From positions 1,981,237-2,045,236 of the forward strand of contig VYZI01000074.1 of NCBI GenBank assembly GCA_013397695.1: a DNA stretch of 64,000 nt. Reading direction: 5' to 3'. Source of the DNA: Centropus unirufus (taxonomy: Eukaryota; Chordata; Aves; Cuculiformes; Centropidae). The translations under genes were made by a program, and so were the position numbers. The notes beneath the pieces were generated by a model. That model saw only the letters and a program-made list of their open reading frames with translations. It had not been told where the DNA came from and searched no databases. Numbering within the stretch: position 1 is the first letter of the stretch; each line of letters begins with the position of its first letter. Positions 12,301 through 24,300 of this stretch are shown here, piece by piece.

Positions 12301-15300
12301 ATGAAAACACAAAAAAGCTGGCGAAGGATTTCTTTAGAAAGCTGGAGGAACACGATAAGCAGACGATGTCACTTTGGAAACAATTTAGAGACTTCAGCAT
12401 TGAGGAATACATCCGGATTTACAAGGTACAAATCGCCCACTGGTTTTTCTGTGTTGTTGGTAAAATAAGTCTCTTTTTATCTGTCGCTCCATCAGTCTGA
12501 GAGCTCACAGCACCTTTTCATCCAAGAGGCTGCCAGGAAATGAACCAACCTGGGGACAGGAGTTGCTGGAATGCTGTCAATCCATTGCCTTTCCATTAAA
12601 CTTTGCAGTGTTGTGGGGAAGATGCTTCTAAATGTGCCCCGTCCTAATTCTCCTAATTGGAAAGGGCACGGTTGTTGATGTCACACCCCTGTCACTTCAG
12701 TTGCTGACAGCCCGGACACATTTTGTTTAATGGAGTCCCTATAATTGACCCTGTGATTAATTCTGCTCGCTCAGGATCCCTGGAGCTAGGAATACCGTGC
12801 TGGGAAACAAAGCAAATCAGTGTTAGATAAATCCTGTTTGGTTTTGCTTTGTCTTTGAAGCCAGCAACAACCTGCTAAATTTAACAGTTCCCATGTAATA
12901 AATTTTATTATACATCTGTTTTCTTCCTTCTTGGCTGATGTTATAACATCGACCTCTGCGTGTTGCCTGTTAAATTGAATGGAAGCAATTGTGGCACCAG
13001 GCAGGAGTTTATAGTAGTAATCAGTGCAGAAGTTGCCTGCAGGTAGAACTGAGCTAATATACAGCCATCTATTGCACGCTCTGTTCTCAAGGATGGAGCC
13101 AGTGTCTGCTGTCTTCTGGGAGATGTTTGTGCCGCTCACCACAAAAGGAGTCTTGGGAATTTGGGAAACAGGAAGGGGGATGAACCTTCTGTCACCAAAT
13201 CCAGTCTCTTGGTATTAGAATCATGAAATGGTTTGGGTTGGAAGGGACCTTAAAGCCCATCCAGTTCCAAGCCCCTGCCATGGGCAGGGACACCTCCCAC
13301 CAGCCCAGGCTGCTCCATCCAACCTGGCCTTAAACGCTTCCATGGAGGGGGCATCCACAGCTTCCCTGGGCAACCTATGCCAGGGCCTCACCACCCTCAT
13401 CATAAAGAATGTCTTGCTAATGTGCAGTCTAAATCTTCCCTTCTCCAATTTAAAGCCATTCCCCCTTATCCTATCGCTCTACACCCTTGTAAAAAACTCC
13501 CTCCCCAGCTTTTCTGTAGCCCCTGCAGGTACTGGAAGGTGCTCTAAGTTCTCCTTGGTGTCTTCTCGTCTTCAGGCTGAACAGCTCCAACTCTCTCAAT
13601 CTGTCCTCATAGCAGAGCTGCTCCAGCCCTCCGATCAGCTTTGTAGCCTCCTCTGGACCCATTCCAACAGTTCCATATCCTTTTTATTGTGGTGTATCCC
13701 CAGAATCTTATATGTTAGGGATACTAGAACTGGACTGAGGACTCCAGATGGGGTCTCACAGGAGAGGAGCAGAGGGGCAGAATCCCCTCCCTCGCACTGC
13801 TGGCCGCGCTGCTTTTGATGCAGCCCAGGATTAATTACTGGGGAGTCTTACTCAAGCGCCCCATGAGAAGTGTTTTTCCCACATTCTTGCAGCTAAATTC
13901 TGGAATGGACACCTGGTTTGGATGGACTTAGACACCTTTTTTCTAATTGGAGCTCCAAAGAATTTGGGGCTGCTTTTATACCACTTCTAGTATTATAATT
14001 CACTTAAAATGCCCCTTTTCCATCTCCTTCCTTATGATGTATTTGTAGAAATTGGCCGTGTCTTCTTTCACCCTTGATTGCAAAGCTAAAAGAGAAGTGG
14101 CTGCTCCTCCCTCAGTAATCCAGATAACCTGCCTGTGCTTTTTCCCCGAAACATCTCACCGAGTTCACGCTAATCACTCTCTAAGCTGAGCTTTTCCAAG
14201 TGAGACACAGCCTTGATGGTTCCAGTGCAAAACTGGCTTGTTAGGGTAGGTGGGTACTGGGCTGCGTGCGCGCTGCATGGTGGTGGCCACACATCATTGA
14301 TTCCCTGATGCCTGGTGCAGCTGGATCTTTCTCTCCCAATTCCTTTTCAAACTAGTTAGCACTGAGCCAAGGGACTGACAGCTTTGTTGCCCTCAAGTAA
14401 AACCCTTGTCTTTTGTGTTATCACATTTTTACCTAGGTTAAGGTCACCTTCTCCTACGTGTCCCCTCAGCCTTCCTGGTAGTGGTGATTTCTGTGTGCTC
14501 AGCATTGTTTGTGAGGAGCTCCTGCTTTTTTCAATGCTTTTAAGCACCCTTTTGAAACAGAATTGGTGTTGTCACTTCTCTGCACTCCTCTGCTTTTCTC
14601 CTCCAGCACAGCAAGTTAGAGACCCTCAGAGCTTTTGTACGAATTGCTCTCTCCAGTTTACACCTAAGTACGCAGGATCATTGCATCCAACGCTGTATTA
14701 AACTCAGGGGGATTAATTCTAATGCAGAAATTTTTAAAATCAAAATCCAAAAATCCTTTCCTTTTAACAGTGAAGTGACAATTCCTGGAATAAAATAAAC
14801 ATTCATGCTCTCCCTGACCTCTGGCACACACCCATCACTGACTCAACTTGCAGAAATTATTCGCCGCAATCTAACAACATTTTCCTTCTTTTGTATCCTT
14901 GGAACTTTCCAGCGTCTAGGAGTGCACTTTGATGAGTATTCTGGAGAATCCTTTTACCAAGAGAAGTCCCAGGAAGTTCTAAAGATGTTGGAGGATAAAG
15001 GACTCCTTCAGAAAACAAGGTCTGAGCTCATTATTCAATCTGTTGGTGTAGTTTACGTAAAAGCCCGGTTGAATTTCTAGCTCAATATGACGAAAGAGGT
15101 GTGCATGTCCATGACAACTAAAGGAAGAGTTTCCTTTGGATGGCTTTGGTAGCTGTTCTAGTAGAAGGCAAACAGGATTTGTGCAGTCCCAGATGAAAAA
15201 TTAGGTTTGCCTTTTCCTGGCCATGACAGATTAGGTACAATGACAGTGTTCAACTCCTCATGGCTTTTTAAGCTGTTAATTTGGTAGCTGCATGTTCCTT

Positions 15301-18300
15301 TTAATGAGCAGAGTTAGATGAGATCCTTGCCTTGAACTGGGACAGAAGCTGTGGTCATGGAATGCACCAGAACTTGGGCAGGTGACTTTCCAGCATCCGC
15401 AACAGTGAGAAACTTAGAGGGATGGCCTTCAGAAAGGCTTAAAGGATAGAGTCATCCCAAGAAAAGAGTGAGATTGCCTGAAGTGAGAGGGATTCTATGG
15501 CAAGAAGCTGTCATTGGGATGTTGACCTCCATCTTACCTGAACCCTACCCATATTTTGGATCCAGCTTGCAGTTACTTCCTCTCACCTTACAGGGAAGGG
15601 ACAGGAATTGTGGATCTTTCGGAAGAGAAAGACCTCTCTACATTTTCCACTGTCATGCGTAGTGATGGGACATCACTTTACATAACAAGGCAAGTAAGCC
15701 CAGCTGCGACTCTTGCTGTCTATTCTGTCAATAAACTTTTGTATGCAGATTTTGAAGCGTTTAGTTCTGGGATGGAACACTTTGGTAAATGAATAATTGG
15801 AATTAGCAATGCAAGTGTGATGGGATGAAAATGGCTCAGGAAAAACAACTGCTTTTAATGCCTTTTCCTCCCCATAAGCAGTCTCTAACCATATATAGTA
15901 ATACTTTATCCAGCTGCTGACTTTGAAAACAAAGCTGAGATCTCTTTATCGAATAAACACCAAATAATGAAGTTTTTCAAAAGGCCGTTGCTTAAAATAT
16001 TTATTGGCTGTGTGGTGCAGGGGAAAAATGGCTTGTTCAGCCATGTCTACATTGACTCAATGGCTCACCAGCACTCTACCATCAACTTTATGACTGGCTT
16101 AATACCTTCTCTTCAGTATCCTAAAATTCCTCTTGGGTATGGAATTCCTCTTTAGTATGGAAGCCTTCAGAGTTTCTTTGTGTCAATAATGTAAATAAAT
16201 CACGTCTGCCCCTCGGGGTGAACCATGTACAGCTTTGCAGGACAAGTTAGAGAGGGATCCGCTGTGTCTGTGCCAGCAGCTGGAGTAGGGCTACGGGCCT
16301 TGGAGGCTCATGTCCAGGTGCCAGCAAGTGGGGAGAGCTGGGGATCCAGAGCCCAGCTAATGGCCAGACTGGTGAAGCTCAGCTGCTGCAGAGATCCACA
16401 CCGTGTTTACATACTCTATAGATAACACGTCTTTTATCTATGGAGATAACACATACCATGTACGCATACTTACACACACACACACAGGTTACTTCACACT
16501 ATCCGACCTCTTTCTTGTGTAAAGCATATGTGAATCCTTCTAATCTGGCAGACCTCTTCCCTCCAGTAGGGAGTACTCCTACGGGAGTAGGTTATTTCCC
16601 CGAGAGGCAAATAATGAGGTAAGTTGGAGTGAAAACCCAAAGTTTCTCATTATCTCTTTCAGAGATCTTGCTGCGGCCATAGACCGAATGAGCAAGCATA
16701 GCTGGGATGCTATGATTTATGTGGTAAGTAATTATAGATTCACCAAGCACTTTGGAGCCTGACTCTCGCCAGTAATCCAGGTGGCCTCTTGCTCCCAGTA
16801 TGATTTTGGCATGTGGTATTTTTGGCAGTAAAATAGTTGCCCTTATGCCCAGCAGCTGTGCCTCAATGTGGCAGCATTTCTTGGTTTCATTTCAGTTCAT
16901 GACCCATAGAACAGCTGAAAAATCAATGCTGGAGTTACTCTCTGTTTTAAAAATTCATTGCAGTTCATTTTAAATGAACTTGTACTCAGTCGACACTGTA
17001 TTTTCTATATACATGTAATTAATATTTACACAAGTCAGGAAAAGCTGTCGGGGATAGGAGGGGTTGTAAAATGTTATTTTAGTAAGTTAGAAATTAATGT
17101 TCTAAAATGAATCCAGGTCTACTCTAAAGGTTTGATATCTTATCTGAAATGTAAATTCTTATGGCTTTGAACAGGGCCGGGGTTTCACGGTGTAGAAGTC
17201 GTGCATAAAGTACTGCTTGATCAGCCCAGAGCAGCTCTAGACAAGTGTCATGGTTCAGCCCTACCCAGCCAAACTCAGTAGCTAAAACCGAGCAGTGAGC
17301 CTCCAAAATCCTTGCCTCCCCCACCCCCAGGGAAAAGGAAGAGGAAAATGAGAGGAAAAACAACCTTACAAGTAGGAAACTAGAACTACCACTAAAAGTG
17401 GTAACAATGAAAATAATTAGAAAGTAATACTCCATAAACGAGTACATGAGGGTGCAACCCCAATCCCATAAGGGAATGGGTCCATGGGTGGGAGGGAACT
17501 GGGCTCAGGAACTCAATTCAGGATCACACAAATCTGGAATCAGGAGCAACCAGACAGATGTTGGCCGGGACACGATCTGTGTGAACCTGGAGTTCAGCTT
17601 GCACTGCCTGATAGGCATTCCTGTCTTGGCCTCTCTTCATATTCCTATTTCCATGGGATTTTAAAGGACTATAGAAAAAGCTCTTAGATTATTATTATTA
17701 GATTATTTTCTGTTCATGGTTTTAAATATTCTTCTGTATGCGATTTCTATACATGTTATTCAAGACAAGTAATTACAAATTTAAGTCGCCTTTTCATTTC
17801 GTTTTGGCTGAAAATTCTGCCCTGTGGAGAGTCACAAACAAGGAGTTAAATGCAGGACCATAGCGTTTTGTCAGGGAGTATTGGCATGATTTGTCACAAT
17901 ATCTGCTCACAAAAGACCACAGTCCTCCAAAAGAGACTTCTAAACCAGTTTCTCTCATGGAATGTATAATTCCTTGTAAAGCAGAAGAGTTAGAGATTAA
18001 TTCAGACTGAAAGGGAAGCAGAGGAAACAGCCAAATGGCCTCAGCCAGTACAGGGAGCTGGCCTTATTCTAAACTTTATGAAATTTATCATGAGATCATT
18101 TAATGAGAGAGTTCTGCCTTTGTTACAGCTATGGAGAGCTTCTCTCCTGTGTAAGGTGTGTGGAAAAGAGCTTGGAAGGCCTTGTTTGAAACACTGACCG
18201 CTGCTGTCCCTTTATCAGCCTCGCTTATGACTCAGCACAGAGAGGGGATGCGGGGGAGTGGAGCAGGTTGTGAGGATCTGTGGAAGAGGAGGAGGGTGCT

Positions 18301-21300
18301 TGAGGTTTGATACAACGGTAGAGTTGAGAAAAAAACATGGATAAGCACTTCACTGCTCACTTTCTGCCTTGGAACACCAAACAAATAAGGAAATATTGGT
18401 TCTCTGGTTATCGCTGCGGTGTCTTTTAAGGAGGGACCAAGAAATCTTTGAGTGCTATGAAAGCAACTAGGTAGGAAAGTGAACTTCATAGCAACAGGTG
18501 TAGCTGGAAACACAAAGATGATCCGTCAGAAACTGCGTTGAGTCATAGGAGAGAGTACTTGGGAGTGGGAGAGAGCAGGACGTGCATCATTAATACGAAA
18601 ATGGGATCAGTTGCACTTCTTTTTTGATTATGCACCTGACTTACAATGTAAAGCTCCACAAATCAAACCAGAGACGAAAGAAACCAGTGGATTCTGGAGA
18701 CAGAGAGCTTTGGAAGGCATTCTGTTTGTAAGCCAAAGGAGCATTGGTGACCTAAAACAAGGGAATATAACAAGAGCAGCAAGGCTCCCAGGTGAAAACA
18801 GAGGCATTTTGTCTGATGGGCAGCTCACAGATCATATGAAACTAAAGAATTATTTCCATTCATGGCTTTGCCTTCCTGACCTAGGAATGACTATTTTTGT
18901 AAAGCTGGATTACTTTTCCTGACAGGGTGCAAAATCCTATCGCCATGGATTCCAGCTGTTACATTTTTCAAGCCTTGTCTGTCTTCATGGGTCTTAATCC
19001 TGCTTGCAGTGACTTTCTGGCACGATATCCATGGTCCTAATTGATGTAGAACTTGAGTGTTTTCTAATATGCACCAATTCTGTTCCTTAGACAGATAAAA
19101 GCCAAAGCAGTCACTTTCAACATCTGTTCCAAATACTGAAGCTCATGGGTTACGACTGGGCAGAAAGGTATGTATTTGTGAGTCTTAATTATATACCTTT
19201 TCTTTCTTTTGTTAGTAGTGGCTGGTATGTACATAGGGGTTTAGAATCATAGAGTCACTAGGTTGGAAAAGACCTTTGAGATCATCGACTCCAACCATGG
19301 AGCCCTCTTTTGGAGACCTTCTCCTGATTGTGCCCACCTACCAGCACGCCATAGCACGTCATGTAGGAATTTTGGATTAAATCAAGCGACAAGATGTGCT
19401 GTTCATGTGCAGGTAGTGAGCTCCAGAGGACATTCGGCCTGTGGGACCCAGCTCATTCCAGTCCAACAAGGAGAGAAAAATAAGAAAACAAACTCCTCAG
19501 AACTGTGTGCAGTGTGGCCCTCAGGTCCTTGGCACCAGCCTTTTCACTCTATAAGTCTGCTCCTGCTGCTCTGCTTTATTTGTGAAGAGAGGCATTGTTC
19601 AGGATGTGAAAAACAGCCCTGGCTCTCATTTACCAGGTCTTTCCTAACTGTTTGATGTGAAAATGCAGGAAAGGGAAGCAGTCTTTCAGAGACTTTATGG
19701 CATAGCTTCTGGGATGTTGTCTGCTTGCATATTAAACGATTACAAGTTAAGGTATGATATTTTAGCAGAGAATCCGAGTTTGAATCGTGCTTCAGGCTCG
19801 AAATATCTATTGTAGAGAACTGTATCCCCCTTGATAGGCATTGTAATTGCCAGTCTCGTTAGCAATCTGAGAAAAGGTCAACAGTGGATCCGCAGACTAA
19901 ATCACATTCCTCTCAAGACAGACTGCATGGCTTTTCTGGTTAAATATAGAATTTTAGCCTTCAGGAATATTCGTCTGTCTCCTTTCCCAGCGCTTAAAGT
20001 TGCACTGAAATTACCTTAGGTTGTGGATCCAGTGTAATGCTTTGTATTATTGTAAGCAGAAGCAATGAATGTTTTATTATTAGCCATGATTAATTACACT
20101 TCTAGTTTAATGTGGCCACAATAGTATTATTGTGCCTCCCTTTCTGATGTTATTAACAGATCTGTGTTGCCACTGGAATTTGATCTGTCTACATCCTGCC
20201 TCTCCTCAATTTACTGCAATTTATTGCATTGAGGCCTCTGCACTAAAGCTGGTAGCAAGGGAGGCTCCCGAGAGCACGCAGATGACCAGGTTATCATCAT
20301 TGTGATCATCATTTTCCCATTATATAATAAGTAAAGAGCTTTGGCTCCTGAAATGGGAGTTACTGATTATACCACCAAGCTTCCCATTTGGAGCGCTATT
20401 TATTCAGCTCCTATCGCTGTTTCCTGGTAAGAATCCAGCTCTGAACGAGCACTGCAAACCCTTCTCTTAATTAAAATGTCATTTTGGGTCCTGCTGCTTT
20501 TCCACACAGGTGCCAGCATGTGTCTTTTGGTCGAGTTCAAGGGATGAAGACTCGGAGAGGAGAAGTCGTTTTCCTGGAAGATGTTTTAAATGAAGTCCGC
20601 TCGAGGATGTTGCAAAACATGGCTTCTGCCAAAAGTCAGCTTTTTCAGCTCTTATTGATTTCTTTCCATGTTCTGCCTTGATCAAAAACTTGTCACCTTT
20701 TCCACCCTTCATTTATCCCTTCATCAGACTGATTGCAGCGATGTGCCGTGATCTGTGCACTTCTTGTGTCTCCCATAACATAAACAAGGCTAAAATCGTA
20801 GAGTCACCAGGTTGGAAAAGACCTCTGAGACCACTGAGTCCAACCGTTCCTGTCTGCCACTGAACCAGATCCCTGAGCACCTCATCTCCCTGTCTTTTAA
20901 ACCCCTCCAGGGATGGGGACTCAGAACTCTGTTGCCTTTGCAACTCTGATATTCCCTAAATTACAGATTTGCATATCTTAACATTCAGTGAAATTCCATC
21001 ATGGTTTTGCAATGGGAAGGAAGCACCTGCCTTTGGGGAACAACAGTTGATTTTTTTTTTTACGGAAGGACAAACTAGTCCGGAGTGGAGCTGGGGCTAG
21101 ATTTCAGGGAACAGTCAGGCTTCATCCAAAGGATTTGTAGCTCTGACAGTTTTCTCTGCCAGGATTGACTGTAGCTTGCCTACAACCATTGCCTTGTCAT
21201 CCTCCCAGCCTCGTGGCTGTTTTCCGAGTCCCCAGCAGGTCACTGCTCTACAGCAGAATCCGCTGAAGAGGGTGTTTCCCTGCCTCTGGAGCAGTTTCTT

Positions 21301-24300
21301 CTTGATCAGGGAAGATTCAAGCAGTTCCCGGTGAAATGCTGCCCCCTCTTGTGCTCTCTGGCGTTAGGTGCTGCTCCGAATCGCTGAGCTGGTCAGGTTA
21401 AGTAGCGCACGTCATCCTCGCTCTTCAGCGTTTTCAATCCAGTTACTTTTGCTTCTGGAGTGGACAAAGAGAAGGAGGGGGCAGACAGAAGAATAGCAGG
21501 GAGACCCTCAGACCAGTTTTACTGCTGAGACAAATGGAGCTCAGTGTGATAGCTGAGCACAAAGCACTTATTAGAGATAAAATTCATCTAAACTTATTTT
21601 TCTGCTGGACTGAACGGGCACGGCAGAGCCACAGCCCCGTGTTCCACTGCACAAGCCGTAGGCAGAACAGCTAAAAGCAGTAATGTGTACAGGTGGCACT
21701 GCAGCATTCCCTGGAGCTTATCCTTCAGATCCTAAATCGTCTTGGTGCTTGTAGGAATTCCCCCTCCTCATGTTTGAATTCCTGCCCCACTTCCCCTTTC
21801 TTAAGTTAGAACTCTTAAATCCCTGACTCGTAGAAAGGCCTTCAGTGTTGGAAAAGTCTTTGGGTACAATGTGGAAGGTGCTAGAAACTCATATCTGGCA
21901 TCCAAATGCCTCACTGTCATTGGAAAGATTTTGGGAGCTGGGCACCTTAACAGCCAACACAGGCCTTAAAAACGATGCCTCTGGAGGAGGTGGTTAAATA
22001 CGTTTATTTAAACACTTTCTCTGCTCTTAACCATACACAGTTTTGCTGTTTAAGTTTCCATTATTGACATCGTTTTTCTCTCTGCTCATCTCAGGGAATC
22101 CTTCAGTCCACAGAAATGCCCCCTATAACAACTGTTTCCTTTGCTGCTTTGCTCCTTCTTAGGAAGGAGCAGCTTTGGCTCATCAAGCATCTACACAGAA
22201 GCCAGAATTCTGAGACAGTTGTTCTGTTTTGAAGTAAATCTCAGTTATGAAATGTAATAATGTAACCTGAACCTAGACTCGTGGAATATCTTGCATTGGA
22301 AATGACCCATAGGACTCATCAAGTCCAACTCCCTGCTCCTTCCAAGGGCTGGAGAACAAGGGTTATGAGGAGCAGCTGAGGGAGCTGGGGTTGTTCAGCC
22401 TGGAGAAGAGGAGGCTGAGGGGAGACCTCATCACTGCCTACAGCTGCCTGAAAGGAGGGTGTGGAGAGGTGGGTGCTGGTCTCTTCTCCCAGGTGACAGG
22501 GGATAGGAAAGGGGGAATGGCCTCAAGCTGTGCCAGGGCAGGTTCAGATTGGACATCAGGAAAATTTCTTCACTGAAAGGGTCATCAGGCACTGGAATGG
22601 CTGCCAAGGAGGTGGTGGAGTCCCCATCCCTGGAGGTGTTTAATAGTCGGGGATATGAGTTGCTTAGGGATCTGTGGCGGACAGGCACGGTTGGACTCGA
22701 TGATCTCAAAGGTCTTTTCCAACCTGGTGATTCTGTTATTCCATGATAACTGTACATAGCGTTACATGACTGTAAGAGTTCTCAGTTTGCTTTTAAGTAG
22801 TTTAAACTTTGAATTATGACAATAAATAGGAGCAACCAATGCAGTGTTAAACTGCAGAGCAAGCAGGTACTAAAGCTGTTGCCCAACGTATCTTCTGAAT
22901 CTCTTTTGACCAAAGGCTTCGTATTTCAGTATGCATCTGCATCACACATGCTAGGGGAAGTGGGCACAAGTCCATCGGGAACAGCTGTGTCTCAGGTTTT
23001 AAGAAAGATTTGTATCCTGGACTTCTCTGAATCCTAGAATCGCTTGGTTGGAAAAGACCTTTGAGATCATCAAGTCCAACTGTGTGCAAACTGACAATTT
23101 CCATATTGCTTGGTCACAGTTGTAGAAGATGCGGTTTTATTGGTGTCTCCAAGGACTTGTTACACTACCACGGACTCAGGGTTTCTTTGTCTCTTTTCAG
23201 CAACCAAAGAGATGGAAGACCCTGTGGAGGCAGCAGAGAAAGTTGGTCTCGCAGCACTAATAATTCAGGTGAGCCTGAGCTGTGCCCAGGGGGTTTGTAT
23301 CTTCTGTGACAAGTTCCAAATTGAGATGGAGAGCCATATCTAGGTGACATGGATCTTTTGTTGTAGGACTTCCGGGGTCTTTTGGCATCTGATTATCAAT
23401 TTAGCTGGGATCGAGCACTTCAAAGTCGTGGGGATACAGGCGTGTTCTTGCAGTACACCCATGCCAGACTCCATAGGTAAGAAGAACACTCGTATGGAGA
23501 AACACTGACTTATATTTTAATCTTATTTACTTACTGGTTTGTTTAGTGGGGCCATTAACTGCTCCCCTAAATATGACACACATTCACTTTTTCAGCAGTG
23601 CGTTACAACAGGAATTGCTGAGCCTTCCCAGAAGAGGAAGCCAGTTAAAACTGCCACCTCATTCCCACAGGGTTAAGCCTGCTGTCCATGTGTTTCCTCA
23701 GTGCAAGGAGCAGCCTCTCTGTGCGGTTGGTGTCAGTGATGAAAAATGGTGGCCCTAGGATAAAGGGAACTGCCGTAGAAACCAAAATGCTCATAATTGT
23801 AAATAACTGTTCTGTGATTCTGTGAAATCAGGTCAGACATGCCTTTTTAAAATCCTGTTCTTTCTCACTGTTGCTAACCAAGGTTAAAAGGAAAGGCTAG
23901 CTCAAATTCTGATGTTTTCCTCTTGGGTTGAAGCCAGCTAAGACTGTCTCAGTGCTCCATTCAGCTTCAGCAGGAAATGCCTACCCTTCTTCCTTAAAAA
24001 CACGACTTACTGATCTTCCTGGTCAGATTTCCTAATGAGTTTTTCATCCAACGCTCTCCATTCTTACATTTTAGTTTGGAACAGATGCATGGGAGTGAGC
24101 AGCTGACTGACGTCAACGTGGCGTGCCTGCAGGAGCCAGAAGCCCTCTCTGTTCTGCAGCATCTTCTCAGGTTTGCCTCACTCTCTTTTCAAACTTGCAG
24201 TTAGTGTCGAAATGTAAAACCAGACTTAGTGCTGCAGGAGCAAATACAGCCCTTGTGTTCTCCTTGCTGTCACCTGCCTCTCTGAGCTCAGCCATCTCCA

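Noticed and set aside
13228..13818. 196-codon plus-strand frame
   Set aside because: Antisense strand of a flavour-B CR1; the same peptide recurs at every such copy.
15690..15695. GTAAGC at 15694 as the RARS2 exon 11 donor
   Set aside because: It would add four bases and shift the frame; the GC donor four bases earlier restores the conserved protein.
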